From positions 919,302 through 983,301 of the forward strand of contig KZ308284.1 in assembly GCA_000376725.2 (NCBI GenBank): a stretch of DNA of 64,000 bases, given 5' to 3'. The position numbers were made by a program, and so were the translations under genes. Positions 21,351-31,913 of this stretch are shown piece by piece (the stretch's first letter is position 1; the number at the start of each line of letters is the position of its first letter). This DNA comes from Ladona fulva (Eukaryota > Arthropoda > Insecta > Odonata > Libellulidae). The notes under the pieces were generated by a model. It was not told the origin of the DNA and did not search any database. It worked only from the letters and a program-made list of their open reading frames with translations.

Positions 21351-21487
21351 AATGCATAGTATTTCTACAAATCACAAATAATGATGGATAGACTTTACAT
21401 TCTAATATAGTACATCCCATAAACATATTTGTAGGCTTACTCTACAAATATAAAATTATTTCTTGAAGCGAAAAACCAGAACGATTT
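21351..21487 (+). repeat. Repeat K, copy 2
   Basis: Partner of 18309-18445. Its left flank is shared with the older copy at 33095, making this the better-placed copy. Confidence 0.8.
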
Positions 21488-22563
21488 TACTGAGAATCTA
21501 TTAGCACAGTCTTATGGAGGCCCCATATAGGAGAGGCCCTCAGCTAAGGTCTATTGCGCCTACTTATGAATTAGCCCTGCACCTTTCATAGTTTTCAATC
21601 AAGAGGTACATACATAAATGTGTACCAGTATTCAGCATTTGTCTTACAAGGACAGCTTACATATTATAGCCATGAACGATAATGAGGCAAAAGTAAATTA
21701 AGGATACAATTTTCTCCACCCTGTTACGAAAGGACAGGCGAAAAATATTCCGGATAAGTTGTGGTCTTAAGAACTTGCTGGTGAAACTTAATAAAACTTG
21801 ATAACGTGCTTAAAACTTATTAAACCTATTTTGGATACACATATAGACCTCTGATGTTACAGCTATATTGTCAAGGACCTACTCCAGCAAAACAATAAGA
21901 AATAGCAGGTTTCACTTTTCGGAATTTTAATGTTGTTTTCGACAGTTTGGTTTCTTTTCATTAAACCTTTTTTCTCCAACACTTTCTGTCTCATTTTTCA
22001 GTTCAATACTCTGTGAAGTGTGTTTTTACCCACTTAAAGAGAAAAGACAATTTTCTCAAGATATACTGAGTTATTTCAAATATAGGACTGGATCAGCTCA
22101 ATGACCACTAGGCAAACACCTCCAGGGGGTCGATTGCCCCGGAAAAATACTTTATACTGGTATTATTTGCATTCAGAAGGAAAATACAGATTGTTTTGTT
22201 ATTGAATGCCAGATAACGTTCCGTTTTCCTGTGAGTTTGAGGCGATGATCGCGTTTTACGATTGTCGGTATTTATTATTGGAATCGGAGGTTAATAAAAG
22301 CTGAAGATGGCGGTCGACCTTTTAATATGCGGTCTCTCTCTTTCCCTATCGCATTGCTGGCTCTAAAAAAAAATCAAACTGCGGAAATTCCGAAAGTATA
22401 TGGCTCTTTCGCTTCATGTATCATTAGGATAGCCATTTCTAAAAGTAGCTTAGTACCGGCTACAGAGGTGTGGTCGTTTCTTAGTCTACATCAGACTCGG
22501 GCAACCTGCGGTCAAAGTTTTACATTTGGGGAGCTAAATGTGGCCTCTCCGGTTCGCGAGAAT
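21488..22563. other. Unassigned DNA
   Basis: 22490-22560 contains GGCAACCTGCGG and CTAAATGTGGCC, words often seen near hAT termini, but no pair of ends could be assembled. A 79-codon frame at 22327-22566 has no motif. Confidence 0.35.
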
Positions 22564-22680
22564 TGAGCGCATAACAACTGAGCGCAAGACAACTAAGCGC
22601 GAGACAACTGAGCGTGCGACAACTGAGCGCGCAACAATTGAGCGTGCGACAACTGAGCGTACGACAACTGAGCGAGCAGT
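22564..22680. repeat. 15-bp minisatellite, about 7.8 units
   Basis: Seven consecutive 15-bp units of type TGAGCGCGAGACAAC and a partial eighth. Variation falls mostly in bases 7-10. The minus-strand open frame over it (22520-22702) encodes a five-residue Leu-Ser-Cys-x-x repeat purely because 15 is divisible by three. Confidence 0.9.
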
Positions 22681-23794
22681 AAAAGTTTAAGAGTAAGAGC
22701 AATACAATGTATTTAATTCTTAATTAAAACATTGTATCCCACCGCATTGTATTACGTATTTTACGAATGAAAGAGCCAAAGATGTAGAAATATTAAATCG
22801 GTGATCTCACAACATCTTGAGAACTAATGAAGATGCGGAAATTAATTTAATCTAGTGTTGATATAAAAGATGATTGTTGAAATGGTAAAAATGTTATTTA
22901 AGGAGCTTTAAATATTAAGAAGGAAATATTATATTCCCACGTGATTTACATTTAAAAGTAGAACAGAAACAATGCCGACGAAATATAGTAAGGAAAGACT
23001 GCCACTTAGTAGTTCTACTTCTGAAATGATGGTCGGAAATTAATTTAGTAGGCTGTTAGGTTAAGGGACAAGCTCAGTTTGTCTAGAGCTCAATTAACAA
23101 AGCCTTCAGGTGTCACGTGCTCAGTTGCGAGGACACGTGCCTTCCATCTTTCACTAAACAAAGTCCCTAATTTAAATGATATCTTTTCCCGATATCGCTT
23201 AAAACACCAAATGGCAAAAAAGTGGAAAATATTCTATTTAATTTCACGTAGACAATAAAATACTTTTCTCATATTGAATTTGGATGTACATTTTTTTGAT
23301 GTGGATAACATGAAATTCAAGTGCTGCTTGATTCTTTCTTATGTGGCCGAATTTTACGTATGCGTGGTCGTCCGATGGGAAGTATTCTCCACCCTTGATG
23401 TCGATAAACAGGTTGCTAAGCTCTGTTAATTGTTGACATTTTCTCCATCACTTAACGCTGAAACAACTTAGGTCCTGATTGTTGTTACAAACAATGAATA
23501 CGATGCAGATTCCCAACCTCTACTTTGTTGTTGGTGAACCTCTGGTTTTGGCGATCACAAAGGATTCCAAAAGGGTTTTCGTTAGACGCATTATATCTGT
23601 TTATGATTGAGCTTGGGTACATCATAACCATTTTCTCCCTGAAACCTAAAGTTAATACGAGGATTAATTTATGTCAGATTCAGATCTGAATTGTAGTGAT
23701 AAAATTCACGAAACCTTATTTTATGGGAATCAGTGCAAAGTTTTGCAATATTTTTCGAAAGAGAAGCAAACCTGGAGGTACAATCGGGGAGAAG
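22681..23794. other. Unassigned AT-rich DNA
   Basis: Nothing recognised. Confidence 0.4.
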
Positions 23795-24055
23795 AGGGTT
23801 TTGATTGAAATAGTTAAACTTCGACAGAGGAAATGGGTGGGTCAAATATTGAGAGGAGATGGATTGCTGTAGAATGTTATTGAATCTAGGATGCAGCGGA
23901 AAAAGCGGAGGGGAAGACAAAGACAAAAAAATGTTTGATGAGTTTTAAAGGTAAATTTAAGTTAAATTTTAAGTTACCAAAATACAAAAGAAATGGCATT
24001 GAATAGGGAATACGAAGACACATGGACCTACCGAAAGGTAGAGAGTTATGTATGT
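23795..24055 (+). mobile_element. Relic of an RTE-like LINE C-terminus
   Basis: One plus frame reads IVKLRQRKWVGQILRGDGLL, a stop, then NVIESRMQRKKRRGRQRQ and tandem stops. The KxRKWxGxxLRxxxLL...VIExxxxxKRxRGRxR arrangement is common at the C-terminus of LINE reverse transcriptase proteins in arthropods. The following GAAGACACATGGACCTACCG fits the same 3' region. No upstream reverse transcriptase is readable. It differs from the RTE-like copy at 31914-32342. Confidence 0.55.
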
Positions 24056-24063
24056 ACGATATG

Positions 24064-24525
24064 TACCGTATTTTCCGGTAGATAACTCGCGTGTTATCTA
24101 TACAAAAAATATACAAAAATGATAAAAATAATAGTGCGTGATATACCTACAACGGAAAATCTCGTTTCATTGAATATCTTGAATATTGAACTCTGAAAGA
24201 AATGACTAAACAGCACACGTCATATATCGCGGAAGTCACGGAGTATATACGTATAAGGGCAATTTTATTTCAACCAACATATTGTAAATGTTAACGTAAT
24301 CAAATAATTCCATTCAAAATAGAAGAGTAATTATCATAAATATTTCAGTAGTGAAAAAACCTTCTCGTCAACAAAATAACAATTTTGAAATCCGCGTTAT
24401 CAAGGCATTTATCACAGAAGGCATTTTTCAAATGCGTGTTATCATATATCACATTATCACAGTGAAGAGATTTTTAAAATGCGTGTTATCTAGTAGGTGC
24501 GTGTTATTTACCAGAAAATACGGTA
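24064..24525. mobile_element. TA-flanked MITE with ACCGTATTTTCYGGTA ends
   Basis: The left end TACCGTATTTTCCGGTAGAT is mirrored by the right end, which read inward is TACCGTATTTTCTGGTAAAT. The 462-bp body carries several GCGTGTTAT(C/T) words near both ends (24089, 24435, 24481, 24499), likely subterminal repeats. Ends of this type with TA duplication are known for pogo-like Tc1/mariner elements. No transposase; short frames at 24351-24649 are shadows. Confidence 0.75.
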
Positions 24526-24845
24526 ATTTGGCAACATGGGAGAATGTATCCTTAGACGTCGGCAAAATGACATACACCAATTGTTGCCTATCCCGCAGGC
24601 GAATTTCATAGTGACCTTTTGCTGCCTTGAGTAGAACAAAAACAAACATGACTTCAGCTAAACATTTCTTTGTATCCTTTTATTACTTAAATTATACGAA
24701 TAAAAATGTTAATTAATACTTGCGAATCTGGATTATATTTCTAATGGGATAAAAATTAGAAGTGTTATGCTGAAAAGAAACCGAAACTTGAATGCTAAAT
24801 ATTTTCATGAAAGAAAAGAAACATGGAGCACGGATGTTAATGAAT
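24526..24845. other. Unassigned AT-rich DNA
   Basis: Nothing recognised. Confidence 0.4.
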
Positions 24846-25110
24846 TAGAGGTTTAAAGACACTCCAGCCGAATGTCGGCAGGCGGAGCTCGCGTGTGTAA
24901 GAAAACGGATAATTCGGGATTACCTGGAATTACCCTATGCGCATTTCGGAATCAATATCTCCATTCTCAAGGGCTCCACAATGGGAAATGAAGTTTCATG
25001 TGAACTTGTTCATTTTCCATTGGTTAAGTCTTGAGAATGGAGACTTTTTCCAAAATGCGCATAGGTTAATTCCTAGAAATTGGTAAACCGGAACTCCCGC
25101 TTAGTTAGAG
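24846..25110. mobile_element. Fold-back element, family F (complete palindromic copy)
   Basis: The left half holds ACCCTATGCGCATTTCGGAA and CTCCATTCTCAAGG. The right half holds their reverse complements, CTTGAGAATGGAGAC and CCAAAATGCGCATAGGT. The outer arms (GCGGAGCTCGCG / GGAACTCCCGC) are also partly complementary. Related segments carrying one arm are at 51016-51175, 52846-53010 and 53945-54115. No coding capacity. Confidence 0.7.
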
Positions 25111-25425
25111 TTAGCCAAGCTCGGTGGTGAAATGGTCATTAAAATGACTATTGCCAAAGTCTCAGATTCGAGTCCCGGTTATCTCGGATTTTGGGGGATG
25201 AATTTTTGATGAAGAAATGAAGAAAAGTCTGAATCGAACCCGGGTCTGCCACTTTCTGAGCAGTTCCTCTAAGATACCACGACAGAATAATCTCTCCTTC
25301 AATTTCTTAGGCTATGAAGGGATGAATTTTTGTTTTCGTCAATTGGGCCATGGTCCTGTACAAGGTGGCAAGGTTGGAATGAATAATGGAAGAAACATGA
25401 CCGTATATAGCTATCAGCAATTACA
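25110..25425 (+). mobile_element. tRNA-like SINE (family E) split by a younger SINE
   Basis: TAGCCAAGCTCGGTGG resembles an A box and GATTCGAGTCCC a B box, about 45 bp apart. The element is interrupted after GGGATGAATTTTTG by the SINE at 25209-25318 and resumes at the second copy of that 14-mer. Removing the insertion joins CTCGGATTTTG to TTTTCGTCAATTG. Possible relatives are at 36222-36350 and 49028-49212. Confidence 0.5.
25209..25318 (-). mobile_element. SINE family C with perfect 14-bp target duplication
   Basis: GGGATGAATTTTTG occurs at 25195-25208 and 25319-25332, exactly flanking this 110-bp insert. On the minus strand it reads ATTCTGTCGTGGTATCTTAG (A-box region), CCCGGGTTCGATTC (B box) and a tail AGACTTTTCTTCATTTCTTC. 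The copy at 45842-46055 shares all these blocks. Variable-length target duplications with a tRNA-like promoter indicate LINE-driven retrotransposition. Confidence 0.85.
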
Positions 25426-26556
25426 CTAGTTCTTTCGCAAACATACTGTTTCCTTGTACTAAAATTGCAAACAGTGAATGTCTATAATGTAACAGTAGCG
25501 AAGTAATTTTCGATCGACATCTATTCCTTTCGAAATTCGTCATATTACTATCTATTAGAGGATACAAGATATGGAGAAGTCATTGCCGTCATCTCTATAA
25601 AAACGAATGTAGCAAAAAACCAATCTCTCCTTATTAAACCGGGGGATTTCTTTTATTCACGTTAACGTGTACAGTTCTGTTGTAAGTGCACGTAATGCCG
25701 AAGAAAGATGAACTAAATTGAGAACGGTCACCAAAACACCATCTTTCATAAACTTACTGCACTGTTAATTCCGTTCAATATATTTATCTAGCAACGGCGT
25801 ATCTAGGATACCACTCCGAAAACCAATTCTAGGATTTTGTAGCCTTAAGGCTGCGGAAATTATTCCTTTCGGTAGGGCAATGATTCTTCATCCAATAGCT
25901 CTGTGGACATTTCTCGCTCCGCTAGACGTCGCCGGAACAAGCTCAATTCACTCCGGGAAACTTATAAGGATAGGATTCGTATCGGCCCAGAGCAAAGGGT
26001 CGATCGAACAAGTGAAGCGTGGGAATAAAACTGTCGCAAAAAATAGGGTCACAGGACCTTGCTTAAACACAGGGTCTAACAAGGTTCTTTCGGTCACACT
26101 ATCTCACTGCCAACAGGTCGCAGCTAAAAAATGTGGTCCAACCTTTTCCTTGCTCACGTTTCTCACCGGGCCCCCATCTCGATCCACGTCCCTATCTCCG
26201 GAGCGCAGACCCCAATATCATCACCTCTGTACCGTAAAATATCTTAGCAAATCTGCGCCCTGTTTTTTCGACTTTCCGCTTTAAGATAAACCGAGTACCG
26301 TGGCGCATTTTTCGTACGATGTTTGTTGACTATCCGGATAACCAACTGGTGGATCGATTTGTGGAATCGAAACTTTTATTAAACTTTTACCGCAGTCTAC
26401 CGCCACACTACTTGGAATGTGCACTACTACTCAATAGTGGCAACATATAGTATTTGGCAGCTGCCACGTACAGTTCACAAGGCAGTTCGTCACTTCGGAA
26501 ATCGACTTCTTTGACAACAACTAATATTTTTTCCTCGCAATTGATTTTTGCTATCT
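25426..26556. other. Unassigned DNA with a 134-codon frame
   Basis: 25860-26300 is GC-richer and holds an open frame (25880-26284, plus) with no recognisable domain. The frame has no splice or homology support. No repeats recognised. Confidence 0.35.
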
Positions 26557-26822
26557 ACAGAGGCGTAGCCAAGGAGGTGGTTTTAGGGGTTCAACCCCCA
26601 ATGAGAAGAAAGCTAACAATAAACAAAAGCATGCGAGGATGGCCACTGCTATGGAAACACCGCTGGAAATTCATAGGGTATACATCTTAAAATAAATTAG
26701 TTTATATTTGTTTTCATTGGATTTTTGGTGGAAGTATTCCTGCCCCTGGACTTCAGGCAATGCAGAGTTTACTCCATGGTTCTAAGAACTCCTCCCGTAG
26801 AGAAATCTTGGCCACGCCCCTA
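26557..26822. mobile_element. MITE with CAGAGGCGTAGCCAAG-type ends
   Basis: The left end ACAGAGGCGTAGCCAAG pairs with the right end CTTGGCCACGCCCCTA, with mismatches at AGCC/GGCC and AGAGG/AGGGG. The subterminal GGGGTTCAACCCCC at 26588-26601 is itself a hairpin. CAGGGGCGTAGCCA-type ends are widespread in animal non-autonomous DNA elements. A second inverted end follows directly (26825-26849). Confidence 0.65.
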
Positions 26823-26849
26823 GGTAGGGGCGTGGCCAAGATTTCTCTA
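26798..26849. repeat. Perfect 25-bp palindrome with 2-nt spacer
   Basis: 26798-26822 is the exact reverse complement of 26825-26849, separated by GG. The arms are the terminus of the preceding MITE plus the adjoining AGATTTCTCTA sequence, so the right end of the element is present twice in inverted orientation. Confidence 0.95.
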
Positions 26850-26999
26850 TGCGAAATTTCACTATTGTGGTAGCATCATCAAGTATCTTAAAAAATGTTT
26901 GTTGATTACAAACTCCAATGTCTTCCTTTGACTGATAATCTATCTATAAAGTCATCAGCACGAACTGGTTATATCTTCTTTTCCTCCAGCATTATGCAC

Positions 27000-27430
27000 C
27001 AGAGTTTTTGGAGAGGGAATGAGGTAAGACGAGGAGTGAGGTAGAATGACTTTCCTTACAGAACTGAGTACTTTTCGGATTTTTGATGACTAATATTTCA
27101 TTTTTAAATTATTTCGAAACATAGGAAAATGAATTTGATAGACGACATATTGGTCAAATGGTAGAATTCCTGTTACACCGATCACACTAACGTTAAAATA
27201 TAAAGTAATGTTGAGCGGAAAATATTTAACTGTTGACATACTCCAGCATAGGCACGATGAGGTAGTTTGCATTCACTTTCCTTACCGAACTAGAACGCTA
27301 TAATTTTAGGATATTCAATGACTAACATTCGAACTTAACTTATTTAAATCTCAGGGAAATGAGAGAGATGGATGACTTGTCGGCCAAACGGTGGAATGAA
27401 ATTCAATGAGGAACTAACATAATTATTGAC
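27000..27430 (+). repeat. Dispersed repeat J, two diverged tandem copies
   Basis: CTTTCCTTACAGAACTGAGT, then TGATGACTAATATT, GAAAATGAATTTGATAGACG and GGTCAAATGGTAGAAT (27050-27170), recur as CTTTCCTTACCGAACTAGAA, CAATGACTAACATT, GAAATGAGAGAGATGGATGA and GGCCAAACGGTGGAAT (27275-27400), about 225 bp apart. A further fragment is at 17355-17445. Confidence 0.65.
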
Positions 27431-28358
27431 ACCATTTAACATCACTCAGTAACTTGCACAGTATCACAGCGATGAGGGAAAGGAATCTTGATTCACCCAA
27501 CCTTTCCTCTCGTATGAGAAAATATCTCATACGCGTTTACTTCATATTTCACGGACTTCCTATCCTCCTGCATTTTCAATCACCTCATGCCTCTCTCATC
27601 TCTGTCCTTTTCCTCTGGCTTGCCTTTTTTCCATCTTTCGTCCTTTCTTGGGACGCTGCGGGAGTCCGAATACCCCCCAGGTCGCCCCGTCTTTTTTTCT
27701 TCCTCCCCGCAGAGAATTCTTTTCGGACGGAAGACAGCGGTCAATTTCCGGATGTCTTCTGGGTGAATTTGAAGCATAAAGTGGTCCAAGGAAAGGAAAA
27801 CGAAATTTGCGGGGGGACCATGGAGGCTCGGAAACGATTTGGAACTCATTTTACGTCCGTCTGTTTGCCTCTCGTGAAAGGCAGGATTGCGCGAATTTTT
27901 CGTTTTTCAGTTGTTTTATTCGGATTGCAATCCATGAGCCGAAAAAGAATCAATCGAAATAATAATATTTTGTAATTCAAGGAAATAATTTCGTTGGCTT
28001 CATTGCTATAACTGGAATTCTGCCGACGCCCACTTGACCGAAACGTAATAGACAGACGTCCACGATACCGACACCATGATTTGTATAGGACCCGTTTGAT
28101 CGACACCGGTTTTGATGCAAATAGTGAATTCGTGTTTTGATCTTTAGGAATCGCAAGGAAATTTTCGTCGGACCGAGTAGAATTGTCGATATGATCGATT
28201 GATACAAGTTGCCAGATTCGATTTAAAACCAATCGAGGTATAGAATATGCTTGGAATTGAAAAAATGTATATCCATACACTTTAGGTTCACTGACCAACG
28301 TCATTTTTGCGTAATGAAAGTTTTGCGATAGCATGAAATGACAAAAAACTTACCTTGT
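27431..28358. other. Unassigned DNA with overlapping frames
   Basis: Frames on both strands (plus 27454-27975, minus 27580-27849 and 27846-28334) overlap each other and contain no known motif. The longest is Phe/Leu/Arg-rich without domain structure. Confidence 0.4.
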
Positions 28359-28473
28359 TATAGTAGTAGAATTGTAATTAGGTCATTTCGCACGTAGACC
28401 CCCCACCGGGAATCGAACCTGGGACCGCTTTCACTAAAATCGAACGCGTTGCCCATTTGACTATCCGGGAGCC
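28359..28473 (-). mobile_element. tRNA-derived SINE, family A
   Basis: The minus strand has TAGTCAAATGG (A box), GGTTCGATTCC (B box) and a tail GTGCGAAATGACCT, then ATTCTACTACTATA. The central tail stem is degraded. Confidence 0.85.
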
Positions 28474-28485
28474 CCGGATAGTCAA
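28457..28485. repeat. Inverted turn-back at the SINE 5' end
   Basis: TTGACTATCCGG (28457-28468) and CCGGATAGTCAA (28474-28485) form a 12-bp perfect stem around GAGCC. The second arm lies outside the normal SINE head, so the first bases of the SINE were copied again in inverted orientation. Confidence 0.85.
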
Positions 28486-28659
28486 GTTATTATTGTAATC
28501 AATAGTACAAGAAATTATCTAAGACAATAGTGAAACGTAATTCAGGAGCATAAATTACGTCCCTTAGTTATAAAAGCTAATGAAATTAAATGATTCATCG
28601 TGTAAATGCCAATAAATCCATCTCAAATATTTAGATAAATTACTCATTACTAAATTGCT

Positions 28660-28785
28660 ACAACTTTCAAAATTTGAAGATTGTTGAATATCTTCCTCGG
28701 ACAATATTAGGCTACTTTTTATTCACCTAACTGTCCCCAGTTTGACTCCAGACGTTTAAAGCTGTTTCCGTAAGAAATGTATGCA
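28660..28785 (+). repeat. Dispersed repeat I copy
   Basis: GGCTACTTTTTATTCACCTA, then GACTCCAGACGTTTAAAGCT and CGTAAGAAATG, match 48940-49015 in order. Confidence 0.65.
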
Positions 28786-28788
28786 AAG

Positions 28789-29275
28789 CTCGCTTTTATC
28801 ACATGCACGGTTTATTTCATTTGCAAAATTAAATCAGAAAGAATAGCCGTACGAAATCGAGAAAAGCACCAAATGAAGGGAAACTGAATAAAAATTATTA
28901 TTTTGGGCAAGGAATATCGCTTTCGATTCGAAATTACGAGAATTTTGATAAAATAGACGACAATTTTGTGATATTTTGTGGTTATAAACAACCGGTCACC
29001 CCTGACGACTAATTCCATTGTTGAATCCGAGCTCATGCAGTTTAGTTCACTTTTATCGCTTGCAGGGTTTGTTTCATTCGCAGAATTAAATAAGATAGAA
29101 TAGTTGCATGAAATGGAGACAAGTACCAAGAGAAGGGATATTGAATGAGCATTCTTGTTTAGGGAATATTGTTTTCTGTTCAAAATTGCGAGAATTTTGA
29201 TTAAATGAACGGAAATGTTCTAAAATTTGGAGATTATAAGGAAATTATTCCCCTGACGACTAGTTCCATTGTTAT
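28789..29275 (+). repeat. Diverged tandem duplication, about 256-bp unit, two copies
   Basis: Blocks in common order include CACTTTTATC / CGCTTTTATC, CGAGAATTTTGAT, and CCCCTGACGACTARTTCCAT (29000 and 29250). The spacing is 250-256 bp. No coding potential is kept between the copies. Confidence 0.7.
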
Positions 29276-29379
29276 ACATAAATGTATACCACGGTGATCA
29301 TTTTAATAGATATGTATGTAGTTGTATTTGGATATAACTGTATGTGTTAAATGGGTGTCCGTATGTTCCTTTCATCTGA

Positions 29380-29930
29380 CCTCTAACTCATTTCCCCCCG
29401 TCTTTTGACATATTCACCTCTCCTCCTTCCCGTTTGATAGCGTAGGGTTAAGTCTCAAACTATTTCACTCGTAAAGACCCTTTATCTATTCATCTATCTG
29501 CCCTTCGTCCCTACATAACTCCTTACCCTTTCCATCCTTCTCCAATCAATTCCTTTCCCCTGGCACCCCATTACACGATCAACCTCCACAACACCTCCCC
29601 TCTCCATTTCGCCTCAGAAAGGAGCCTACTTTATTTCGCTTTTATCAGATTTTGTTTCTTTTTTTACACGCAATCCCTCCCGAACCCGACTTCTCCATCC
29701 TTCCTTCCTATAAAACTCCGTTTTCTTCTGCGGAATCTCGCTTCTTCTCGCTGAACAAAAGGGCTTAGCTTCTCCCCGTACCCTGAGTCAGCTCCTCTTT
29801 CATCCAAAGTTCTCCGATGCCTTGCTATGAGACCTTCTTTCACCCTACACTTCCCTTTATCCTTTGCCCGTATTCTTCTCTTTTAAAACTCACTTCCATT
29901 TAAAATAAACTCGCTTTAAAAAACCCCGGC
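29380..29930 (+). other. Pyrimidine-rich tract
   Basis: TTCC, CCTT and CTCC words dominate the plus strand for about 550 bp. It is the complementary counterpart of the purine-rich tracts. No gene. Confidence 0.55.
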
Positions 29931-30269
29931 GGTGTTCCCTCTGGATGCGACAAAAGTGAGGGTATTGATCCCTTCTAAATAACAAGGCGAATTCCACATA
30001 CACCTATCAGGTTTAAGTCATTTTTAATAGAATGAAATTACGCTTGCTTTTTTTTAACAAAATTGAGGATTAAATAAATGCTTGGGATTGGGCATCGTTG
30101 TCTATCTCTACCTTGCTACATCAGCGATGTTAATAATATAAAAAGATACAATGTGCAGTAGATCTAATCTATCCTACATTTAATATACGCATGTAACATT
30201 CGATCTGGTAGGATATAGTGACCTATAGATTCATTGCAATAGTGATAATGTAAAAAAATTACAGTTGTA
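29931..30269. other. Unassigned DNA
   Basis: Nothing recognised. Confidence 0.4.
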
Positions 30270-30404
30270 ATGGTAGTAGTATTATTGGAAGTGCTTTGAC
30301 AGCTAAGGTCATATCATACGTGAGCCCTCACCCGGAATCGAACCCGGAGAAGTTTTCACAGAAGTCTCACGCGTTACGTTACCCATAGAGCTATCCGGAG
30401 GTCC
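30270..30404 (-). mobile_element. tRNA-derived SINE, family A
   Basis: On the minus strand TAGCTCTATGGGTAACG (A-box region), GGTTCGATTCC (B box), then GACCTTAGCTGTCAAAGCAC, TTCC and AATAATACTACTACCA. This is one of the two best-preserved tails. Confidence 0.85.
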
Positions 30405-30714
30405 GAATAGTTTTTTATGAATTCATTTGATCTACCGATCTCCCAAAAGATTATTAGTATGAAGTAAATTTTCAAGATTTTATTAAACACCTATTCATGC
30501 ATTTACATGAAGTGTTAATGAACCTGGTCTTACTATGAACCGTGAATATAACTATGGGAAAACAGATTTTTAAGACCTATCCAAGAGATGTTTGACGGCA
30601 TGGCTTTGTAGAATCATTTCCGTTATCTAAGAATGAAGAATTAAACTTTGTAAATTCTACTAGATGTAGCATCAATTAGTGCGGGACGTGTTTTTGTTAC
30701 GTTGCAGACTTGCT
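30405..30714. other. Unassigned DNA
   Basis: Nothing recognised. Confidence 0.4.
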
Positions 30715-30942
30715 GAATACAGTAATTATTGCAGTAACATCGCCACTGTTGCCTCACAATGTTGTTGCTTAGCGACCAAAGACACCATTGTTGAACACAG
30801 TAATTGGTGCAGTAACACCGCCATTATTGCCTCACAACCTTGCTACTTGACGACCAAAAACGCCGTTGTCGAATACAGTAATTGGTGCAGTAACACCGTC
30901 ACTGTTGCCTCAAAATGTTGCTACATAACGAACAAGTAACTA
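30715..30942 (+). repeat. 78-bp minisatellite, about 2.9 units
   Basis: Units start at 30715, 30793 and 30871 (GAAYACAGTAATTGGTGCAG). Because 78 is a multiple of three, one frame stays open across all units (30679-30939) and encodes a 26-residue Cys/Asn/Thr-rich repeat. Codon variation between units is not clearly synonymous, so I read it as a minisatellite. Confidence 0.85.
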
Positions 30943-31821
30943 TGAGAACTATGCCTTACAATATTATTACATGCCCAGGTCAAAGTTAAATATTTCGATT
31001 TACCCAAATTTTCAAACTTTCCCTGTCTTAAGCATGGTAAAGAGTAATTGAAGGGAAAAAGATAAACCTATCCTCTCTGGATTACCGCTGGAGCGCCTAT
31101 TTCCTGCAGGTTAGAGAGCAGTGTTTTTTTCAATTGTAATTTTCCCGTTTGTTCCCCAGCGGAAACGAGTACATTTTTTTAAAAGTCCTAAAAATTCGAT
31201 TTCTTCGAGTCCCTTCGACCAATCTCCGCTTTCTCTCTCTCGTTTGATGCTTTACTGATGGGTTTAATTTTTGTTTTAATGCGAAGTTGAAAGGCATTCA
31301 TTCCGTGCTTGAGTAAAGCAGGTTGCGCTGCGCCAAACGGAAGTGAATATAATAAGGGAGGGCAACTCTGTTTGGTTTCCGAATTATGGAGAATCGCAAG
31401 ACAAACACAGCAACGCCCTCTGGAAAGACCTTTTGGGGAAAATGAATCAAAATAAATAGGGTGGATGTATTTCATTCCATTGTGCCTTTTCGATTTGATC
31501 CAGACGCCAAGATGGTGTGGAGAGAAAGCGAGATTGCGTATTTGTGCGGATCTAATGGCAGGAAAGCATATTTAATTTGCGTTGCCGGGGCTTTCCGAGT
31601 AAACTGAATGTCTGTTGAAACGATATTATAACAAAATTTGACTCATATTTGGGAACATGAACGGACGAGGAAATAGCTGGTCTCTTAGCAACCAGAATGA
31701 CCAATCGATCATGGCGGATAAGAATTTTGATGAAAATTAAGTATTTTTATTAATATTAACATTAAAATTTCCGATTCTTTTGCTACTGATTTGGTCGATA
31801 TATCCCAAGTATTAGTATCAG
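30943..31821. other. Unassigned DNA
   Basis: A GC-richer patch spans 31060-31600. The 95-codon minus frame at 31188-31475 has no motif. Confidence 0.4.
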
Positions 31822-31913
31822 GAATTAGAAAAGATGCAGCGAAAGGAGATACGTTTTGTGAGTACTGGCTGCTATAAATCAGTGAGTGTTACGCAGATAC
31901 TTTACTGGAATTA
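31822..31913 (+). mobile_element. Jockey/CR1-like LINE, left part of an interrupted copy
   Basis: The frame reads ELEKMQRKEIRFVSTGCYKS, then VSVTQILYWN. It resembles the LExxQRxxxRFV block that follows the LEYA motif in jockey/CR1-type proteins. It breaks off at 31913, and the sequence expected next reappears at 32343 after the RTE-like insertion. Confidence 0.6.

Noticed and set aside
22490..22560. hAT transposon end
   Set aside because: Words resembling hAT subterminal sequence are present, but no second end or 8-bp duplication was found.
25880..26284. 134-codon plus-strand frame
   Set aside because: No motif; the shared HPIALW phrase with 234-482 is too short to prove homology.
27454..27975. 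173-codon plus-strand frame, the second longest in the window
   Set aside because: Two minus-strand frames overlap it, composition is not protein-like, and no domain, signal peptide or splice pattern is convincing.
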